From Crateriforma conspicua (GTDB lineage: Bacteria > Planctomycetota > Planctomycetia > Pirellulales > Pirellulaceae): a stretch of DNA of 64,000 nucleotides. Where the stretch lies: NCBI RefSeq assembly GCF_007752935.1, contig NZ_CP036319.1:2542001-2606000 (forward strand). Reading direction: 5' to 3'. This document shows, piece by piece, positions 26,200 through 35,424 of this stretch; within the stretch, counting starts at the first letter, position 1, and each line of letters opens with the position of its first letter. The notes beneath the pieces are model-generated. The model worked only from the letters and a program-made list of their open reading frames with translations, was not told the DNA's origin and did not search any database. Both the position numbers and the translations under genes were made by a program.

Positions 26200-28383
26200 T
26201 TAGGGCTCGACAAACTTGCCCCATTGGCGTGCCAGGAACCGCGGCAGCATCAGCAACATGCGTCCGCTATCCGGATCGACGATTCGCCGATAAACATCGC
26301 GACTGGAGTCCGACATGACGGCGTCCAACTGGGAAATCAGTCGGCTTTGTTGAGCTTCGGTTAGGGGTGCGGTCCAGATCACGATCGGCAATCGGTCGTA
26401 ACGTGCATCGGGGCCGACCCACCAGTACGACGGACTGACTTGACGGATTCGCATGTTGAACGGCCCCAAGGTTGTTCGGACCATTTCGGTGAATCCGTCG
26501 CCCGCGTGCGGCAGCACCAATTGTTGCGGCGACATTTGTCGTCGGCCGGCGTCGGTCCAGTGGACCAGAACGGATGCGTCGTTACGTCGTGCCGTTCCCG
26601 CCAACCACTGGGCGATCGGCATAGCTGTGGGCGATTGAGGGCCGGTTTGTCCGTCATCCAGGATGCGCCAAGCAAAGTCGGCGTTGGGCGTCGACTGGTC
26701 TGATGCCCAGCGTGCGAAGACTTCGCCGGGGACTTTGGGGGCAATCGAACGCATTCGCCGGAGCGCATCGGTCGCAAAGGCCGCAAGCTGTCGGTTGCTG
26801 CGGCGTCGCACCCAGACCATGCGGTCCTCCGGTGCAACCAGCGGTTCGTCTTCGTTTGCCTCCGGCTCCGAAACCTCATTTGGGTCTGCCAGGAATTCTG
26901 CCAAGACTTCATCGGCCGATGCTTGGCCCGAACCAAAATCGTCGGTTGACGTGATCGGCGCGACGGCGGATTCGAACGCTTCGTCGCTGACCGTCAGACG
27001 CAACAACGCTTCGTCTTCTTGCGTCATCGCCTCGGATTGGGATGCGATCGAGGCGAAGTGTTCCGACGCGGCGACGGGGCGACTGATCGTCTTGATCGGG
27101 CGGCGAACATCGATGCCGGCGACGTCAAACGACACCCAGTCGATTTCGATGGGCACGCCCGTCAGCTGGCTGATCAGCATGACGTAGTCCGCCATCGGAT
27201 ACGTCGGTGGCCGAGCGAGCGCGAATTCGATCGACATCGAACGCGTCAGGTCCACGGCGCTGGGCGGGTTTGCCACCATCATCGGGTCCAAGTCGACATC
27301 CGCCGGGCGGTCCAGCATTGCTTGGTTGCGATCGACGGGCGTTTGCAGTGCCGGCGGCGCATCGGGCGCAGGTGCCGAAAGGTCCATCAAGAACGGCTTG
27401 AAGGAATCCAGCCCGGTCAAGTCGGCCGGGCCGCCGGAGGATTCTGAATCCGCGTCATCGCCGCGTGGTACGACGACTGGACCGTCCGAATCGGCGTCTT
27501 CGGGTGGCGCTTCAGGCGAAAGAGGATTCTTTGGTATCAAGCTGTCCAAGCCAGATGTGTCCGGGTCGCGGGTCAGGTCGTCTGGGATCATCGACGGACC
27601 GCCCGTGTCGTCGTCGGTCGGCGGCGAATCCTCCGCGGGCTCTGGTGCTTGATCAGTCGATTCGGTTGGATCGGCATCACCGCCGTCCGACGCTTGTGCA
27701 TCCGGCAGGGCGGGACCGGGCTCGTCTTGGCTGGGATCTACTTGGTTGGGATCCGCTTGGTCGTCGGCGTCGCCGGATGCCAGAGGCCGGTTGTCGTCGC
27801 TGGCCGGCGAATCGTTCGCGGTATCGTCGTTGGGCGTCTGCTGTGTCGCGGGATCCGGAGTCGTGGTTTGTGCGGTTTCGTCTTTTTGCCAAGACCGCAC
27901 GAAGATCACGAACAGCAATGCAGCGATGCACAGGCCCGTCGCTGCCAACACGCCGACCAAAACCATTTGTCGCCGCCGGGTCGTGTCTGGATTTTCCCAG
28001 CCGATTGGTACAGGCGGTGCTGATGATTCGGTATTTGCGGTGGCATCCGTCGGGATGGAGTCATCGACTTCGAATCGGGGTGCGTCGGGATCGACAACGG
28101 GTGGCGGTCCGCTGCGGTCGCCGGTGACGATCGAACTGGCTTCGGTGATCGCGTCGCTGTCGACGCTGTGTCGGCCGACCGCGATGGCGGGCTGATCGGC
28201 AAGTGGCGGTTGACCGGGCGAACCCGGGGGATCCGGAGTACCGGCGGGCGGTTCGATTTGCATCATCGAACCACAATTGGGACACGCAACGATCATCCCG
28301 ACCAGGTCTGGGCGGGTGACACGAAACTGCGTGTCGCAGGTCATGCAGCGTTGGGGAAAAGGTTGGAAGTTCACAAGATCCAT
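26200..28383 (-). CDS. zinc-ribbon, single-pass membrane protein of unknown function
   Basis: The 727-residue protein starts with a zinc ribbon (CMTC at 13-16, CPNC at 34-37), followed by a Pro-rich linker, one membrane helix at about 140-161, and an Asp/Pro/Ser-rich acidic stretch to about residue 330. The rest is a folded C-terminal domain of about 390 residues with mixed alpha/beta sequence. The ribbon would be cytoplasmic and the acidic spacer plus domain periplasmic. I do not recognise the C-terminal domain. The ATG at 28383 is preferred over an in-frame TTG at 28410. Composition and length suggest a planctomycete-specific envelope protein. Confidence 0.75.
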   Translation of the reverse strand: MDLVNFQPFPQRCMTCDTQFRVTRPDLVGMIVACPNCGSMMQIEPPAGTPDPPGSPGQPPLADQPAIAVGRHSVDSDAITEASSIVTGDRSGPPPVVDPDAPRFEVDDSIPTDATANTESSAPPVPIGWENPDTTRRRQMVLVGVLAATGLCIAALLFVIFVRSWQKDETAQTTTPDPATQQTPNDDTANDSPASDDNRPLASGDADDQADPNQVDPSQDEPGPALPDAQASDGGDADPTESTDQAPEPAEDSPPTDDDTGGPSMIPDDLTRDPDTSGLDSLIPKNPLSPEAPPEDADSDGPVVVPRGDDADSESSGGPADLTGLDSFKPFLMDLSAPAPDAPPALQTPVDRNQAMLDRPADVDLDPMMVANPPSAVDLTRSMSIEFALARPPTYPMADYVMLISQLTGVPIEIDWVSFDVAGIDVRRPIKTISRPVAASEHFASIASQSEAMTQEDEALLRLTVSDEAFESAVAPITSTDDFGSGQASADEVLAEFLADPNEVSEPEANEDEPLVAPEDRMVWVRRRSNRQLAAFATDALRRMRSIAPKVPGEVFARWASDQSTPNADFAWRILDDGQTGPQSPTAMPIAQWLAGTARRNDASVLVHWTDAGRRQMSPQQLVLPHAGDGFTEMVRTTLGPFNMRIRQVSPSYWWVGPDARYDRLPIVIWTAPLTEAQQSRLISQLDAVMSDSSRDVYRRIVDPDSGRMLLMLPRFLARQWGKFVEP

Positions 28384-28621
28384 TTTGGGCGCCCCGTCAG
28401 TCCAGACCAAGCGATCTGGAGGATCACGTGGGCGAAGTTTTCAAAAATGAGCCCGGCGTCGGCGGGTGAGCACGTTTATCGCGATCGGCCGACCCCTTAG
28501 ACTTGGCAACCCATTGGTCTGGCCGCCACCGCCCGGAGTGGCGGACCGCCCGTCCCGACGGATTCCCCCACCGATTTAGTTTTCGCAATCGTTTTCGCCT
28601 TTCGGATCGACAAGATTGGAC

Positions 28622-30082
28622 ATGATGGACCTGAACGTTCCCATTGACGTCGCGGCCGTGGGGGTTGCCCGTCACATCGGTATTTTTGATGGCCTAGCGC
28701 TGGCCGCATCGCTGACCGAAACCGCGGTCGAACCGGCGCCCAAATGGGTCATGCTGTCGTTCGCCGCCGTGATGATGGTCACCTATGTCGGCGTCGCGAT
28801 CGAGCGGTTTCACAAGACCGTCGCGGCGTTGTGCGGCGCCGCGGTGCTGATCGTGTTGTCGATCGCGTTGGGGTTGTTCGAATATCCCAAGGTCTACGAA
28901 TTCATCAAAGAAGACCTGAATATTTTCGGGGTCATCATCGGCACGGGCATCTTGGTGGATGTCGTCGGCCGCAGCGGCTTGTTCCACTTCATCGGCATGT
29001 GGATCGTCCGCTTGACCGGTGGTGGTGCGTCAACGTTGTACTTCACGTTGTGTGCGGTGACCTTCTTGTTCGTCGCGGTGCTGACCATCGTTCCGGCGAT
29101 GTTGATTCTTAGTTCGCTGGTGCTGGTGATCTGTCGGTCGCTGGACTACAAGCCGACGCCGTTGTTGTTAAGCGTCGCGATTTGTGCCAACAGCGGCGCG
29201 ATCGCGACGTTCGCCAGCGGGTTGCCCAACATCATGATCGGGACGGCGGCGATGATCCCGTACATGCAATTCATCCGTGTGTCGTTGCCCTACGCGGTGG
29301 TCAGCCTGGTCGTTGCCGTCGCGATGATGCGATTTTTCTTTCGCAATGATCTGCCTTGGCATCAGACGCCCCAGCAACGCGAAGACTTGAAGGCACGCAT
29401 TGAAACGTTCGATCCGTGGGCATTGGTAGAAGACCGACGCGTGCTGTTTCGCAGTGCGATCATTCTGTTGGTGACCGTGATCGGTTTTGCGTTGGCCGGA
29501 CAACTGGGCGTCGGCATGGACTTCATCGCCATGGTCGGTGCGACGGCCGCGTTGTTGTTTGCCGGCAAAGGGGTGGAAGACGCGATCGGCAAAGTCAACT
29601 GGACAGTGATCCTGTTCTTCATGGGCTTGTTCGTCATCATCGGATGCGTCAAGCAAACCGGCGCGTTGGCTTGGGTGGCCGAGCAGGTGGTCGCGGTTTC
29701 GGGCAACCGACTGGCGTTGCTGGTTCCACTGTTGGGCGTGTTTTCGGCGGTGGCCAGTTCGATCGTGGACAACATTCCCGTGGCCGCCACCTTGATTCCG
29801 ATCGTGCGAGACATTTCCGGCGGATCGGTGCCGGCCGAACCGCTGTGGTGGACGCTGGTGATCTGCTGCAATCTGGGCGGCAATGGAACACCGATCGGGT
29901 CGATCAGTTGTGTGATCGCGATTTACGCGTTGAAAAGAGAGGTCGGCGTGCACGTCGGCTGGGGACAGTTTTTAAAGCTGGGTGGCAGCGTGATGTTGAT
30001 CCAGGTGGCCGGCGCCATCGTGTACATCCTGTTGCTTGAAAGCCAGAATCTATTACCGGAGCTTGCCAGCCATGGCGTTTGA
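28622..30082 (+). CDS. ArsB/NhaD-type ion transporter permease
   Basis: The 486-residue membrane protein has about eleven to twelve hydrophobic helices and the ion-transporter superfamily pattern. Two repeated halves contain ANSGAIATFASGLPNIMIGTAA and VASSIVDNIPVAATLIPI...CNLGGNGTPIGSI, the re-entrant substrate/ion sites of ArsB, NhaD and P-protein permeases. Either sodium/proton exchange or oxyanion export is possible. An ATG at 28622 or 28625 is more likely than the TTG at 28616. The gene overlaps the following double UspA gene by 11 bp, indicating translational coupling. Confidence 0.85.
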   Translation: MMDLNVPIDVAAVGVARHIGIFDGLALAASLTETAVEPAPKWVMLSFAAVMMVTYVGVAIERFHKTVAALCGAAVLIVLSIALGLFEYPKVYEFIKEDLNIFGVIIGTGILVDVVGRSGLFHFIGMWIVRLTGGGASTLYFTLCAVTFLFVAVLTIVPAMLILSSLVLVICRSLDYKPTPLLLSVAICANSGAIATFASGLPNIMIGTAAMIPYMQFIRVSLPYAVVSLVVAVAMMRFFFRNDLPWHQTPQQREDLKARIETFDPWALVEDRRVLFRSAIILLVTVIGFALAGQLGVGMDFIAMVGATAALLFAGKGVEDAIGKVNWTVILFFMGLFVIIGCVKQTGALAWVAEQVVAVSGNRLALLVPLLGVFSAVASSIVDNIPVAATLIPIVRDISGGSVPAEPLWWTLVICCNLGGNGTPIGSISCVIAIYALKREVGVHVGWGQFLKLGGSVMLIQVAGAIVYILLLESQNLLPELASHGV

Positions 30083-31049
30083 TTCCAACCGTCAATCCTT
30101 GGACCGCGACGTCGATGAATCGATGCGGATGTTCGAACGGTCTCAGGTCGGCCCGGCCCCGGAAATCACTCCGGTTCGACCCGCCCGAATCTTGCTGGCG
30201 CTGGACGGTTCGCCACAAGATGCGACGTCGATCGCCGCGGCCCAGTACCTGCGTGAACAGGTCAACGTCGAAACACTGATCTTGGATCTGCGTGAGTTTT
30301 TGCGCAGCGACACGGCAGATTCGTCGGCCGATCCACTCGTGCCGATCGACGAATTGGTCAAGCAGATCAGCGGCGCTCGTCCGATTCAATCGACCGGTGA
30401 CGAACCCTATGAACGGATACTGCAAGCGACCAAAGATCATCAACTGGACATGCTGATCGTGCCCAGTCCGTTCGGTCGTTCGTTTGACAAGATCGGTGTG
30501 GACAGCATCGGAACGGTGCTGGATGTCTTGCTGGCGCGGTGCAGCGTGCCGACGCTGGTCATCCGACGCGACGATCAACGGCTGGACGAATGTGTCGGGC
30601 GGATCGCCCTGGTCGTCGGCAGCGAATGCGATATCGAAAGTCGTGCGGCGGCTTGGTGTTTCGGCTTGGCGGGACCGTCGGCGCAGGTCACTTTGAACTT
30701 GGTGTTGGAAAAGGAGCAGTTTGAAAACTTGCGATCGATCATCCAAGCGATGGATCCCGAAGGCACGTTAAGCGAACAACAGGTCAGCGATGCGTTGGCC
30801 AAGTCGCACCATGCACTGCACGGATCCATGTTGAAAACAGCGACGGCGCGAAAGCTGGCTTATCGCTTGGTGCCACAAGCGGGCGAAGTCGCGCCGCCCA
30901 ATCCGCTGAACGATAACGTCAAACAATTGTTGGTCATGCCGCTGGAGGTCGATGATCGATTCGGGCAAGGCTTTGCGCAAGATCGAATTCGGCGCAGCCC
31001 TCATCCAGTGCTTGTGGTCCCCAGTCACGTGGTCGACGACGACAAATGA
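30072..31049 (+). CDS. tandem universal-stress-protein-like protein
   Basis: The 325-residue protein has two UspA-like halves. The first begins RILLALDGSPQDATSIAAAQYL near residue 38 and ends with MLIVPSPFGRSFDKIGVDSIGTVLDVLLARCSVPTLVIRR. The second begins GRIALVVGSECDIESRAAAW and closes with LLVMPLEVDD...SPHPVLVVPS. The ATP-binding GxxG-S/T loop is not clearly conserved in either half. The ATG lies within the end of the permease gene and the stop overlaps the start of the ABC ATPase gene (ATGA), so this protein is probably made in fixed ratio with both. It may regulate the transporter, as UspA domains do in several ion carriers. Confidence 0.78.
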   Translation: MAFDSNRQSLDRDVDESMRMFERSQVGPAPEITPVRPARILLALDGSPQDATSIAAAQYLREQVNVETLILDLREFLRSDTADSSADPLVPIDELVKQISGARPIQSTGDEPYERILQATKDHQLDMLIVPSPFGRSFDKIGVDSIGTVLDVLLARCSVPTLVIRRDDQRLDECVGRIALVVGSECDIESRAAAWCFGLAGPSAQVTLNLVLEKEQFENLRSIIQAMDPEGTLSEQQVSDALAKSHHALHGSMLKTATARKLAYRLVPQAGEVAPPNPLNDNVKQLLVMPLEVDDRFGQGFAQDRIRRSPHPVLVVPSHVVDDDK

Positions 31050-31888
31050 ATCAGCCCAGTCCCGCCGGAACACCGTCGGCGTCGTCATTGTTAATGCTGG
31101 ATCAGGTCACGGTGTGGCGTGAAAACACGCGCATCTTGGACCGGATTGATCTGGACATCCCCGTCGGTCGGCACACCGCGATTCTGGGACCCAACGGAGC
31201 GGGCAAAACGTCGTTGTTGAAACTGTTGGTCCGCCAGTTTTATCCCTCGATCGATGACGATGGGACACAGGGAGGGGTCAGCATCTTGGGCCGATCGGAT
31301 TGGCCGGTGGACCAGCTGCGCTGCCAGATGGGAATCGTGTCGCAGTCGTTGGAGCATGACTTTCTGTCGGGACGCAGCGGACGCATGTCGGTTCGTGACG
31401 TGATCCACAGCGGATTCAACGCAACGATGTTGTCGGCGTTTGGACCGCACATGACGCCGGCGATGAAAGAGGCCGCGGATCATGCGGCAAACTCGGTGGG
31501 CGTGGACCACCTGGCCGACCGCCGCTTGGAAACACTGTCGACAGGGGAACGACGTCGGACCCTGATCGCACGCAGTCTGGTGCACCGACCCCCGGTACTG
31601 GTTTTGGACGAACCGACCAGCGGATTGGATCTGGCCGCGCGGCACCAATTCCTGCAAACGATGTTGCAAATGCTGCCAATGCATGACTTGACGCTGGTGC
31701 TGGTCACGCACGCCTTGGAAGAGATCGCACCGCCGATCGGTCACGTCGTCTTGCTCGATTCCGGTCGTATCGCTTTTGATGGTTCCAAGGCCGATGCGCT
31801 TTCGTCGGACCGTCTGAGTCGGTTGTATAGGGTTCCGACCACGGTGCGTCGCGATGATGACGGTTGGTATTCCGCATCGGTGGGCTAA
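31046..31888 (+). CDS. ABC-type ATPase (YlmA/ModF-like)
   Basis: The 280-residue ATPase has Walker A GPNGAGKTS at 48-56, a Q-loop in MGIVSQSLEH, signature LSTGERR (one change from LSGGE), Walker B VLVLDEPTSG, and a switch His in LVLVTHALEEI. No permease of the ABC type is adjacent. The order after an ArsB/NhaD-type permease and a UspA protein is unusual. Stand-alone ATPases of this kind have been annotated YlmA or ModF. ATGA overlap with the preceding gene shows coupling. It could serve a permease encoded elsewhere or have a non-transport role. Confidence 0.85.
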   Translation: MNQPSPAGTPSASSLLMLDQVTVWRENTRILDRIDLDIPVGRHTAILGPNGAGKTSLLKLLVRQFYPSIDDDGTQGGVSILGRSDWPVDQLRCQMGIVSQSLEHDFLSGRSGRMSVRDVIHSGFNATMLSAFGPHMTPAMKEAADHAANSVGVDHLADRRLETLSTGERRRTLIARSLVHRPPVLVLDEPTSGLDLAARHQFLQTMLQMLPMHDLTLVLVTHALEEIAPPIGHVVLLDSGRIAFDGSKADALSSDRLSRLYRVPTTVRRDDDGWYSASVG

Positions 31889-31950
31889 GCGTCCACCGTC
31901 TTTCGGCCTGTTCGGCGCCGACGGTCGATCGACCAGTTAAAATCGAAGCC

Positions 31951-33873
31951 ATGAAAGTTCGCAATTCTTGGTTATCGATCCGTGTGGCCGCCGTGCGTGG
32001 GGCGGCTTCCATCGTCGCAATGTTGGGCTTCGCCGGCCTGAACGCATCGGCCGTGGATTTTTCCCACGACGTGGTTCCGGTCCTGCGACAACACTGTGCC
32101 GATTGTCACACAGGCGATGAGGCCGAAGGCGGATTCAACTTCAATTCTCGGTCATTGGCATTGGAATCCGGAGTCATTGAAGCGGGCGATGCCGATGCGT
32201 CGGTGCTGGTCGAACGTTTGATCACCGACGATCCCGACATGCGGATGCCTCCGCCGGATCGTTCGAGATTGTCGGCCAGTGAAATCCGAGTCCTGATCGA
32301 CTGGATTGATCAGGGCGTTGCCTGGCAAGCCGGATTCCAGTTCGGCGAAGCGAAGCCGGAATTGCCGCTGCGTTTGAAATCCGTTTCATTGCCCGGACCA
32401 TCTGGCGATCATCCCATCGATCAATTGGTCGGCCGGTATTTTCAGCAACACGAGGTTCGTTGGCCCGATGCCGCCGATGATTCCACGTTGCTGCGTCGAA
32501 CGATGCTGGATTGGGTCGGGCGATTGCCGTCGGCCCAAGAGACCACCGACTACCTTGCCGACACGTCCCCACAGAAACACACACGGCTGATCCAGCGTTT
32601 GGCGGACGACCGGGTGGGATATGCGGATCATTGGCTGACGTTTTGGAACGACTTGCTGCGCAATGACTATGAGGGCACCGGGTTCATCACCAAAGGTCGC
32701 ACGCAAATCAGCGGATGGCTGTACCAGGCGCTGTTGGAAAATCGTCCGTATGACCAGATGGTTCGTCAGTTGATCAACCCGCCGGGCGATTCCAGTGCCG
32801 GGTTCATCAATGGAATCAAGTGGCGTGGCGAAGTCAGCGCGGGACAGTCATTGCCGATCCAGTTTTCGCAAAGCGTGTCGCAGGCGTTGCTGGGCATCAA
32901 TATGAAATGTGCGTCCTGTCATGACAGCTTCATCGACCGTTGGACGTTGGGCGACGCCTATTCGCTGGCCGCGGTTTATGCCGACAAGCCGTTGGCGATG
33001 TACCGTTGCGACAAGCCGACCGGTGCGGTGGCATCGGCGGCGTGGATCTATCCTGAAATGGGCGAAATCGATCCACAGGCCGATCGCGGGGCGCGGCTTC
33101 GCCGATTGGCGGGGCTGATGACGGCCGAATCCAATGGGCGATTTTCACGGACGATCGTCAATCGTTTGTGGGCTCAGTTGATGGGCCGGGGATTGATCCA
33201 TCCCACCGATGCGATGCAGACGCCGCCTTGGGACCACGACCTGTTGGACTACTTGGCCGGCGATTTTGTGCGTCGTGGATACAATCTTCAGGGAACCCTG
33301 CGTCTGATCACGACCTCGCGAATCTATCGCTGCCAAACGGTGATCGATGCCGGTTCGGCTGACGGCGAAGGCGATGCGTTTGTGTTTCGCGGACCGGTGG
33401 CCAAGCGTTTGACGGCGGAACAGTTTGTCGACGCGATCGGGACAATCACCGGCCAGACGCCAAAGAAGGCAGACGCTCCGGTGCAACGAGATGCGGACCG
33501 TGTACGGGCGTCTTTGGTCAAGGCCGATTCGCTGCAACGGTCGCTCGGGCGTCCCAATCGTGACCAGATCGTGACGTCACGGCCGAGTGATGTGACGACA
33601 TTGGAAGCCTTGACGCTTGCGAATGATCCGACGTTGGCCCAGCGTCTGCGGCAGGGCGCCAGCCGATTGCTCGATCAATATCGCGGCCCGTCAGCGGACA
33701 TCGATGGGGAACGATTGATTGACGATGTGTACCTGACTTGTTTCGCACGGCATGCGACGTCGCGCGAACGCCAAGTGGTGCTTGATTCGTTGGGAGATCA
33801 GCCGACGGACGATGGCTTGGCGGATTTCTTGTGGGCCGTGATCGTTCAACCCGAATTTTGGTACGTGCGATGA
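31951..33873 (+). CDS. planctomycete cytochrome protein (PSCyt1-DUF1549-DUF1553)
   Basis: The 640-residue exported protein has a signal peptide (about 8-30). A c-type haem site CADCH near residue 48 belongs to the PSCyt1 domain, typically VVPVLRQHCADCHTG...GGFNF. DUF1549 follows with a second CxxCH-like motif CASCH near residue 320, and DUF1553 is marked by SRTIVNRLWAQLMGRGLIHP. Such proteins are abundant in planctomycetes and always pair with DUF1501 proteins. Their substrate is unknown, although periplasmic redox processing of polymers has been suggested. The ATG at 31951 is chosen since the upstream frame lacks a signal peptide. Confidence 0.93.
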   Translation: MKVRNSWLSIRVAAVRGAASIVAMLGFAGLNASAVDFSHDVVPVLRQHCADCHTGDEAEGGFNFNSRSLALESGVIEAGDADASVLVERLITDDPDMRMPPPDRSRLSASEIRVLIDWIDQGVAWQAGFQFGEAKPELPLRLKSVSLPGPSGDHPIDQLVGRYFQQHEVRWPDAADDSTLLRRTMLDWVGRLPSAQETTDYLADTSPQKHTRLIQRLADDRVGYADHWLTFWNDLLRNDYEGTGFITKGRTQISGWLYQALLENRPYDQMVRQLINPPGDSSAGFINGIKWRGEVSAGQSLPIQFSQSVSQALLGINMKCASCHDSFIDRWTLGDAYSLAAVYADKPLAMYRCDKPTGAVASAAWIYPEMGEIDPQADRGARLRRLAGLMTAESNGRFSRTIVNRLWAQLMGRGLIHPTDAMQTPPWDHDLLDYLAGDFVRRGYNLQGTLRLITTSRIYRCQTVIDAGSADGEGDAFVFRGPVAKRLTAEQFVDAIGTITGQTPKKADAPVQRDADRVRASLVKADSLQRSLGRPNRDQIVTSRPSDVTTLEALTLANDPTLAQRLRQGASRLLDQYRGPSADIDGERLIDDVYLTCFARHATSRERQVVLDSLGDQPTDDGLADFLWAVIVQPEFWYVR

Positions 33874-35333
33874 TTCAAGACTGGACGCAGGATTCCGCAT
33901 CGATGGAACGGCAACGTCAACGACGCGACTTTTTGAAATCGTTGGCCGCCGCTTCGGCTGCGACACTGGCCGCACCGACGGCGCGTGCTTTGGCCGCCGA
34001 ACATGACTTGATCGACCAACCCGAGCCAACCGCTGACCATTGCATCTTGTTGTGGATGGCGGGCGGCATGGCGGCACCGGAAACGTTTGATCCCAAGACG
34101 TATGCGCCCTTTGAAAAAGGCATGCCCGTCGACCGGATGGTCAGCACGTTTCCGGCCATCGACACGGCCGTGGACGACATCAAGATTTGCCAAGGCTTGG
34201 AGAACATCGCCGGGGTCATGGATCGTGCGACGTTGATTCGTTCGGCGGTCCAGCCGGATCTGGGACACATTTTGCATTCCCGGCACCAATACCACTGGCA
34301 TACCGGTTATGTGCCGCCGCAAACCGTCGCCGCGCCGCACTTGGGGGCTTGGATGGCGAAGGTGCTGGGCCCGGTCGACCCGGTGATGCCCGCGTTCGTG
34401 AACATCGGCCAGCGTTTGGAAGGTGTGGGTGAAAAGGAAGAACTGAAAGCGTTCACGACGGGAGGATTCTTTGGCAGCGAATTTGGGCCGATGAATCTGC
34501 CGTTCCCCGAGCAGGCCGCCGCCGCGGTCGCACCGCCGAAAGGGATGAATCGTCGTCGGTTTGCCGAGCGTCAGCAGTTGTTCCAGCAATTGCTGCGCAG
34601 TGGGCCGGCAAGCGAAAACATCAGCGATGATCATCGCGAATCGATGCTGCGATCCCTGGACCGGGCGTATCGATTGCTCAGCAGTTCGAAAAGCCAAGCC
34701 TTCGACATCCACGCCGAACCCAAGGACAGTTACGAGCGCTATGACACCGGCCGATTCGGTCGCGGATGTCTGCTTGCACGTCGACTGGTCGAAGCCGGCT
34801 GTCGATTTGTGGAAGTCACGACCGAGTATGTGCCTTTCCTGCACTGGGATACTCACAAAGACGGTCACGCGACGGTGGATCGGTTGCACCAGGAAATCGA
34901 CCGTCCGATCGCGACGCTGATTCAAGACTTGGAATCCAAAGGGTTGCTGGACCGCACATTGGTGATTGTGGCCAGCGAATTCAGTCGTGATGCGATCGTT
35001 GAAGGTGTCCCCGGATCGACGGCGCGCGATCAAGCGACCGTAAAAACAGAATCGGTGACCGAGCCCCAGCACTACGGGCTGCACCGCCACTTCACCGGCG
35101 GAACCAGCGTGGTCATGTTCGGCGGCGGGATGAAGAAAGGGTTTTTGTACGGCGCGACGGCCCCGCAGCGTCCGTTGCTGGCGATCGAAAACCCCGTCAC
35201 CGTGACGGATCTGCACGCGACGATCATGCGTGCGATGGGAATCAGCCCGCGCACCGGATTTGATGTGGAAGGTCGTCCGTTTTATGTCACCCGCGACGGC
35301 GTGGGAAAACCGGTGATGGAATTATTCGCCTGA
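33870..35333 (+). CDS. DUF1501 protein with twin-arginine signal
   Basis: The 487-residue partner of the preceding cytochrome protein overlaps it by four bases (ATGA). A Tat-type leader, RRDFLKSLAAASAATLAAP, starts near residue 18. The DUF1501 domain, related to the alkaline-phosphatase/sulfatase fold, includes HCILLWMAGGMAAPETFDPK, RHQYHWHTGYVPP, WDTHKDGHATVDRLHQEIDR and TLVIVASEFSRDA. The usual metal ligands seem conserved in character, but catalysis is unproven. Tat export means the protein folds before it crosses the membrane, together with its cytochrome partner. Confidence 0.93.
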   Translation: MIQDWTQDSASMERQRQRRDFLKSLAAASAATLAAPTARALAAEHDLIDQPEPTADHCILLWMAGGMAAPETFDPKTYAPFEKGMPVDRMVSTFPAIDTAVDDIKICQGLENIAGVMDRATLIRSAVQPDLGHILHSRHQYHWHTGYVPPQTVAAPHLGAWMAKVLGPVDPVMPAFVNIGQRLEGVGEKEELKAFTTGGFFGSEFGPMNLPFPEQAAAAVAPPKGMNRRRFAERQQLFQQLLRSGPASENISDDHRESMLRSLDRAYRLLSSSKSQAFDIHAEPKDSYERYDTGRFGRGCLLARRLVEAGCRFVEVTTEYVPFLHWDTHKDGHATVDRLHQEIDRPIATLIQDLESKGLLDRTLVIVASEFSRDAIVEGVPGSTARDQATVKTESVTEPQHYGLHRHFTGGTSVVMFGGGMKKGFLYGATAPQRPLLAIENPVTVTDLHATIMRAMGISPRTGFDVEGRPFYVTRDGVGKPVMELFA

Positions 35334-35424
35334 TCGCTTAGACTTCCCGCCGCACGACCCGTGGCGATATGCCATCTTTCAGGGTCACATTTACGGTTCA
35401 AACGCGGTGCGGGACGGTTCGACG

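Noticed and set aside
33846-35216. 456-codon open frame antisense to the DUF1501 gene
   Set aside because: Fully within a clearly coding plus-strand gene and without recognisable motifs.
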